This document shows, piece after piece, positions 61,913 to 64,000 of a stretch of DNA of 64,000 bases. The notes under the pieces are model-generated. The model saw nothing but the letters and a program-made list of their open reading frames with translations, had not been told where the DNA came from and did no database searches. The translations under genes were made by a program, and so were the position numbers. Within the stretch, counting starts at the first letter, position 1. Every line of letters starts with the position of its first letter. The DNA is from Collinsella provencensis (GTDB lineage: Bacteria > Actinomycetota > Coriobacteriia > Coriobacteriales > Coriobacteriaceae). The stretch spans positions 193,694-257,693 of the forward strand of contig NZ_LT904908.1 of assembly GCF_900199705.1 (NCBI RefSeq), given 5' to 3'.

Positions 61913-63583
61913 GTGCCTAGATACATGATTGCAAAAACCATTCGCACCTGTTTCCCCATTGCCGTCAACGCCGTTGCCGAAAAAGCAGAGGACATCAATA
62001 AACTCAACGTGTTCCCCGTACCTGATGGTGACACGGGTACCAACATGTCGCTCACGCTGCAGTCCGTGGTAAAAGAGCTTGCCGCACTGCCCGTCGACGC
62101 AGACATGGAGGGTATCGCCGGTGCCATCACCCACGGTTCGCTCATGGGTGCGCGCGGCAATTCCGGTGTTATCACCTCGCAGATTCTGCGCGGCGTTGCC
62201 GAAGGATTGAAAGACGCCGGCGAGCCCGTTTCGAGCGCCGACGTTGCCGCTGCGTTCCGTCGCGCTGTCAAGGTCGCCTTCCAGGCGGTTCGCAAGCCCA
62301 TCGAAGGTACGATTCTTACCGTGCTCCGTGACGTTTCCACCAAGGCCGACGAGTGCGAAAAGAAGAAGTTCACGGTCGAGGAGACCCTCGACGCGCTCGT
62401 CGTCGAGGCTTATCAGTCCGTTGCGCGCACGCCCGACCTGCTGCCCGTTCTTAAGGAGAACGGCGTTGTCGACTCCGGCGCGTTCGGCTTTGCTATCTTC
62501 CTGGAGAACTTTGTAGCCGCTGCCCTCGGTCGCACCGCCAGGATCGAGGACTTCTCCGCAACGTTCGACGCCGGCTCCGCCAAGGCCGGTGCGCTCGATC
62601 GCGTCAAGATCGAGGCCAATGACGACTGGGAGGGCTCGGAGTTCCGTTACTGCAACGAGTTCCTTTTCAAGGCAGAGAAGCCGTTTGATGAGGACGAGAC
62701 CCTCAAGTTCCTGGGTTCCATGGGCGACTGTGAGCTGCTCGTGGGCGCATACCCCGATTACAAGGTGCACGTCCACTCCAACACGCCGAACCTGGTGCTC
62801 GAGCACATGCTCCAGTATGGTCAGGTGTACGAGGTGTTCATCCACAACATGGACCTCGAGGTCGCCGAACGCACCGCCAAGATCCATGCCGATCAGGAGG
62901 CTGATGCCGAGCCTGCCAAGCCTCTGGGCTTCGTTGCCGTGGCCGCTGGTTCCGGTGAGGCTGAGATTCTCGAGTCCCTGGGTGTCGATGTGATCGTCTC
63001 GGGCGGTCAGACGATGAACCCCTCCACTGCCGACCTGCTCGATGCCGTCTCCAAAGTGAACGCCGAGTCTGTCATTATCCTGCCCAACAACGGCAACATC
63101 CGCATGGCTGCCGAGGCTGCTGCGAGCGCATGTGAGGACAAGCACGTGTATGTGGTGCCCACTAAGACGGTGCCGCAGGCGTTCTCTGCGCTGTTCGCCG
63201 TCATGCCCGATACTCCCGTTGAGGAGGTCGTCGAGGCGATGACCGAGGCTAAGGCCGAGGTGCGCGATGGCGAGGTCACGCGTGCCGTCCGCGATTCGCA
63301 GGCTTCCGATGGCACACCCATCCACGATGGTGACGTCATGGGTATCATTTGCGACTCCATTGACATCGTGGGCTCCGACATCAAGCAGGTCACTCTCGAC
63401 TGCATCAACCGCATGATGGAGGACGAGGAAGGCGACTCGCTGACGATCCTTGCAGGTGAAGAGCTCGATGACGAGGCATTCCAGGATATCATCGACGCCA
63501 TCGAAGAGGCTCAGCCTGATCTTGAGATCGACCCTCACCGCGGTGAGCAGCCGCTCTATCCGGTGATTTTCTCCATCGAGTAA
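61913..63583 (+). CDS. fakA: Fatty-acid kinase catalytic subunit FakA-like (DhaL/DAK2 domain, YloV)
   Basis: A 556-residue protein. Residues about 1-200 form the DhaL-type nucleotide-binding domain: NVFPVPDGDTGTNMSLT (metal-binding Asp) and HGSLMGARGNSGVITSQIL. A middle domain and the conserved C-terminal EDD domain follow (ISGGQTMNPST-like VSGGQTMNPSTADLL, and PNNGNIRMAA). In Staphylococcus FakA phosphorylates fatty acids bound to FakB for phospholipid synthesis. The start is GTG 61913 or ATG 61925; neither has a strong ribosome site and I keep the longer. It sits between asp23 and recG. Confidence 0.88.
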   Translation: MPRYMIAKTIRTCFPIAVNAVAEKAEDINKLNVFPVPDGDTGTNMSLTLQSVVKELAALPVDADMEGIAGAITHGSLMGARGNSGVITSQILRGVAEGLKDAGEPVSSADVAAAFRRAVKVAFQAVRKPIEGTILTVLRDVSTKADECEKKKFTVEETLDALVVEAYQSVARTPDLLPVLKENGVVDSGAFGFAIFLENFVAAALGRTARIEDFSATFDAGSAKAGALDRVKIEANDDWEGSEFRYCNEFLFKAEKPFDEDETLKFLGSMGDCELLVGAYPDYKVHVHSNTPNLVLEHMLQYGQVYEVFIHNMDLEVAERTAKIHADQEADAEPAKPLGFVAVAAGSGEAEILESLGVDVIVSGGQTMNPSTADLLDAVSKVNAESVIILPNNGNIRMAAEAAASACEDKHVYVVPTKTVPQAFSALFAVMPDTPVEEVVEAMTEAKAEVRDGEVTRAVRDSQASDGTPIHDGDVMGIICDSIDIVGSDIKQVTLDCINRMMEDEEGDSLTILAGEELDDEAFQDIIDAIEEAQPDLEIDPHRGEQPLYPVIFSIE

Positions 63584-63595
63584 GACGGCGGCGTG

Positions 63596-64000
63596 ATGGT
63601 TGGCGCCCTTTCGACACCGCGCGCCGCGTCTCGTTTGGCGCACGCGAGCGTCCTTTTCGAGGATGTATCGCGTCTGAAATACGTTTCTGGTGTACGTGAG
63701 GAGGCCCTCCGCAGGCTCGGTATCGAGCGGGTGGGGGACCTCCTCTTGCATGCGCCGTTTCGCTATCTCGACTTCACGCACGCGTATTGCATCGAGCATG
63801 CGCCGATAGGCGAGGTGTGTACCATCGTGGGCACGGTGGACAAGGTTTCCAATCGTCTCACCTCTAAGCGCGGTATGACGGTGACCGAGGTGTATGTGCT
63901 TGATGAAACCGGTGTGCTGAAGGTCGCTTTTTTCAAGCAACCGTGGATCGCGCGAGAATTGGCGCAGGGAGATCGCCTTGCCGTGATCGGTAAAGTCGAG
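63596..64000 (+). CDS. recG: ATP-dependent DNA helicase RecG, N-terminal part (runs off the window)
   Basis: The frame is open from GTG 63593/ATG 63596 to the last base, about 135 codons, and continues beyond the window. It encodes the RecG wedge domain start: RLKYVSGVREEALRRLGIE (helix-hairpin-like), DLLLHAPFRYLDFT matching the family's DLLxxxPxRYxD signature, and the OB-fold part EVYVLDETGVLKVAFFKQPW. RecG remodels stalled forks and branched DNA. It starts 12 bases after the fakA stop. The yloV-recG neighbourhood is known from Bacillus and supports the call. Confidence 0.88.
   Translation, partial: MVGALSTPRAASRLAHASVLFEDVSRLKYVSGVREEALRRLGIERVGDLLLHAPFRYLDFTHAYCIEHAPIGEVCTIVGTVDKVSNRLTSKRGMTVTEVYVLDETGVLKVAFFKQPWIARELAQGDRLAVIGKVE

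Noticed and set aside
61883-63940. 685-codon open frame on the minus strand
   Set aside because: Antisense to fakA and the start of recG, both clear by motif.
1-64000. CRISPR array, prophage or replication origin
   Set aside because: No regularly spaced repeats, no phage structural or integrase genes beyond the IS3 transposase, and no cluster of DnaA boxes noticed.

Overview
The window looks like a chromosomal segment of a Coriobacteriia actinomycete, most probably Collinsella. This is inferred from GC-rich coding, the gene repertoire (paired GlgC/GlgD glycogen genes, PTS HPr and enzyme I, an Asp23/FakA/RecG run) and recognisable protein families; no database search was possible. Gene density is high and almost all long reading frames antisense to the listed genes are GC-driven shadows.

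Layout. Bases 1-552 hold the 3' end of an IS3-family element. Bases about 560-7150 are visibly more AT-rich and carry three surface-glycan genes: a large polytopic membrane protein, an acyltransferase and a three-domain glycosyltransferase. A tRNA-Arg closes this block. Bases 7450-11710 hold a sugar-phosphotransferase set: a membrane-anchored EIIA, HPr, enzyme I and a PfkB-family sugar-phosphate kinase. A CCA-adding enzyme overlaps tail-to-tail with a flippase-like membrane protein at 13.2 kb. A strong promoter then drives tRNA-Gln and two identical tRNA-Glu genes. Bases 15.4-24.7 kb, all on the minus strand, form a two-component system with two FtsX/MacB-type ABC modules. The regulator gene and the first ABC operon share a 14-base motif upstream. 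Next come an L,D-transpeptidase, an Fe-S serine deaminase, gltX, and, divergently, metK, priA, def, fmt and rsmB.

Bases 37.6-50.3 kb are a complete glycogen cluster on the minus strand, in transcription order glgB, glgP, glgC, glgD, glgA and a GH13-GH77 fusion. Together these should make ADP-glucose, build and branch the polymer, phosphorolyse it and process the released maltodextrins. The synthase carries a 204-residue Lys/Ala/Thr/Pro-rich histone-H1-like tail and the branching enzyme carries basic tails at both ends. I consider this the most unusual feature of the window.

The right part has thiamine pyrophosphokinase, a HAD phosphatase, a phosphotransferase and the bifunctional adhE. Upstream of adhE lie three copies of a LacI-type palindrome. 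The end of the window is rpmB, a heterodimeric ABC exporter, asp23, fakA and the start of recG. This order resembles the rpmB-yloU-yloV-recG neighbourhood of Bacillus with the exporter pair inserted.

Functional theme: sugar uptake and phosphorylation (PTS/PfkB), storage (glycogen) and fermentative disposal (adhE, serine deaminase) lie close together, as expected for a saccharolytic anaerobe of the gut.
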